A model generated the notes under the pieces. It did not search any database. It was not told the origin of the DNA and was given only the letters and a program-made list of their open reading frames with translations. The translations under genes and the position numbers were made by a program. A stretch of 6,037 nt of DNA. It comes from an uncultured Sulfolobales archaeon. Its GTDB lineage: Archaea > Thermoproteota > Thermoprotei_A > Sulfolobales > Desulfurococcaceae. Shown piece after piece: positions 4,937-6,037 of the stretch (positions are counted from its first letter, which is position 1; each line of letters starts with the position of its first letter). The stretch covers positions 1 to 6,037 of the forward strand of contig CALKYD010000086.1 in NCBI GenBank assembly GCA_938003605.1, given 5' to 3'.

Positions 4937-5620
4937 ATGATCAGGTTTAAGTGCTTGCTGACAGGCCTATGTTGTAAAGCATCCCCCATAACGCTTCAAT
5001 CATTTGAGAGAATACTGATCGATTTATTGGCGGAATCCATGGGCATTGATGTAAGGATAGCGCCCGCCTACACGATCTACGATGTTTTAAGCGATCAATG
5101 GATAGCGCTGTCCTATACGCTGTATCTAAATGAAGACAATAGGTGTCCCTTCCTATCGAAGGACAATAAATGCCTATTACACAACGTCTACAAGCCCTTT
5201 ATTTGCAGAACCTACCCATACGTTCCTAGGGAAGTACATTACTTAGTTAACTCTGAGCTAAAGCTGATTATTCCACAAGTCGTTTACGGAATCTCCACTA
5301 AGTGCCCAGTTATAGAGATTCACAAGCCGCTTATAAGCAAGTACTTTGAAGCAGACGTGAACTTCGTAAAGGAGTACATGCCTAATGAGTATGAGGCGGC
5401 AGTAGAAGCCGAGAGAGCTAGGTTAACTATCACGATGCTGCTCTCTAACTTATGGAGGGAGGGTTTAGTTGAGTTAATGCAGAAGCCTCCCCCCGCAGAC
5501 TCAGGTAGATTCATTAATGCGTACTCCTTACTCCAAAGGTATAATCCTAGGCTCCCCTACATTCTAGGAGTACATAGCATCGCTAAAAAGATCAAGTTAG
5601 TTAAAGCGGCAAACGATTAA
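4937..5620 (+). CDS. YkgJ-family (CxxCxxCC-type) cysteine cluster protein
   Basis: This 227-residue protein has the layout of the putative zinc- or iron-chelating YkgJ/UPF0153 family, whose biochemical role is not established. The N-terminal cluster is FKCLLTGLCC (C6, C12, C13). The second block has CPFL (C70), C79, a His at 82 and KPFICRTYPY with C90. This matches the family pattern C-x-F-L, then C, then the P-x2-CR-x-YP end. A further TKCPV Cys is at 123. Position 9 of the first cluster is Thr, where the family name motif has Cys, so only three of the four expected N-terminal cysteines are present. The C-terminal half (about 125-227) is helical and lacks known motifs. There is no signal peptide or membrane segment. 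The gene starts 3 bases after nadM and is followed, 40 bases later, by the biotin ligase gene. Family assignment is fairly firm; function is unknown. Confidence 0.85.
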   Translation: MIRFKCLLTGLCCKASPITLQSFERILIDLLAESMGIDVRIAPAYTIYDVLSDQWIALSYTLYLNEDNRCPFLSKDNKCLLHNVYKPFICRTYPYVPREVHYLVNSELKLIIPQVVYGISTKCPVIEIHKPLISKYFEADVNFVKEYMPNEYEAAVEAERARLTITMLLSNLWREGLVELMQKPPPADSGRFINAYSLLQRYNPRLPYILGVHSIAKKIKLVKAAND

Positions 5621-5649
5621 TATCCCCTAGTTGAGGCATTAAACCAGTG

Positions 5650-5653
5650 GGTG
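5650..5653 (+). promoter_or_regulatory. Ribosome binding site for the biotin ligase gene
   Basis: GGTG lies 7 bases before TTG 5661, the same motif and spacing as before the methyltransferase gene at 1175. The frame is closed by TAA at 5640-5642 and no ATG or GTG lies between, so TTG 5661 is the start. Confidence 0.5.
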
Positions 5654-5660
5654 TAGTCCT

Positions 5661-6037
5661 TTGAAGGATCTTCTTGAGAAACTAACAGTGCTTAAAGCGC
5701 TCTTTGAGAAAGAAGTGTGGAACTTAAGGGAGCTCTCCTGGAGGACGGGTATAAGTGAGGGGCAGTTAATGGACGTAATCAATGAGCTCAGTGAAAGCTA
5801 CGTTATTCAGAGGAACGGAGAGCTTATCTCAATTGCTTCAAGCGATAACCCAACAAAGATCAAGCCATGGGGTTGGAGCATTCGCCACGAACTAGTAGTT
5901 GGATCTACTCAGATATGCGCAAGGGGCTTAGCTCCATGGAGCATCGTAATTGCTGAACACCAGCTCCACGGCTATGGCCGCCATAAGAGAGTTTGGGAGT
6001 CCAACTTGGGTGGAATATGGGCTACTGCAGTAATAAG
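5661..6037 (+). CDS. birA: Bifunctional biotin-protein ligase BirA with N-terminal winged helix, 5' part only
   Basis: BirA-type ligases activate biotin as biotinyl-AMP and attach it to a lysine of biotin carboxyl carrier proteins. With an N-terminal winged helix they can also repress biotin genes. The 125 visible codons are open to the window end. Residues 1-60 form a winged-helix DNA-binding domain: KLTVLKALFEK, then NLRELSWRTGISEGQLMDVINELSES, then a wing YVIQRNGELISI. The catalytic domain begins with VVGSTQ (79-84), the equivalent of the biotin-binding GSTN/GSTQ. It continues with VIAEHQ (96-101), HGYGRHKRVWES (103-114), matching the family GRGRxxRxW loop, and NLGGIW. The first Arg of GRGR is Tyr105 here; the second (R107) is kept. 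The catalytic lysine strand lies beyond the window. The start is TTG with GGTG seven bases before it. It is likely the third gene of the nadM operon. The 40-base gap before it has no clear promoter. Confidence 0.86.
   Translation, partial: MKDLLEKLTVLKALFEKEVWNLRELSWRTGISEGQLMDVINELSESYVIQRNGELISIASSDNPTKIKPWGWSIRHELVVGSTQICARGLAPWSIVIAEHQLHGYGRHKRVWESNLGGIWATAVI

Noticed and set aside
5320..5514. Minus-strand open frame of 64 codons
   Set aside because: It is a shadow of the Cys-cluster gene, Ser/Leu-rich, without motif.
1..6037. CRISPR array, tRNA, rRNA, insertion sequence or phage defence system
   Set aside because: No regularly spaced repeats, no tRNA-like cloverleaf in the gaps, no transposase or terminal inverted repeats, and every gene has a housekeeping-like assignment.

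Overview
The window looks like a piece of an archaeal chromosome, most likely from a thermophilic relative of the Thermoproteota (Crenarchaeota). The evidence is the gene set: TiaS, which is an archaea-specific enzyme, an archaeal-type NadM, a stand-alone Elp3 and a small YkgJ-type Cys-cluster protein. Arginine is mostly AGA/AGG, genes are tightly packed, GTG and TTG starts are frequent, and TTTAAA-type TATA boxes precede the gene blocks. I cannot place it to genus. No mobile element, CRISPR array, tRNA or rRNA is visible.

Layout. Bases 1-1025 (minus) hold most of tiaS, with its 3' end outside the window. A divergent intergenic region of about 150 bases (1026-1174) carries a palindromic TATA box, a 24-base imperfect dyad and a 10-base direct repeat. 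On the plus strand follow a Trm9/ALKBH8-like methyltransferase (1175-1906) and elp3 (1933-3375), an apparent operon. Convergent with elp3, only 13 bases away, is a minus-strand P-loop ATPase of unknown function that resembles the dethiobiotin-synthetase fold (3389-4246). A second divergent region (4247-4381) leads to a plus-strand block: nadM (4382-4933), a YkgJ-like Cys-cluster gene (4937-5620) and the 5' part of a BirA-type biotin ligase with an N-terminal winged helix (5661 to the window end).

How the genes fit. The left half is a cluster for tRNA anticodon position 34. TiaS makes agmatidine at C34 of tRNA-Ile(CAU). Elp3 installs the carboxymethyl-type group on U34. The methyltransferase just upstream resembles the Trm9 family, which in eukaryotes methylates that same carboxymethyl group to mcm5U. 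This pairing suggests an archaeal two-gene U34 pathway and is the most interesting point in the window. The right half is about cofactors: NAD synthesis (nadM) and biotin attachment (birA), with a Cys-cluster gene translationally coupled between them and a BioD-like ATPase divergent from the block. All seven genes read as intact over the part visible.
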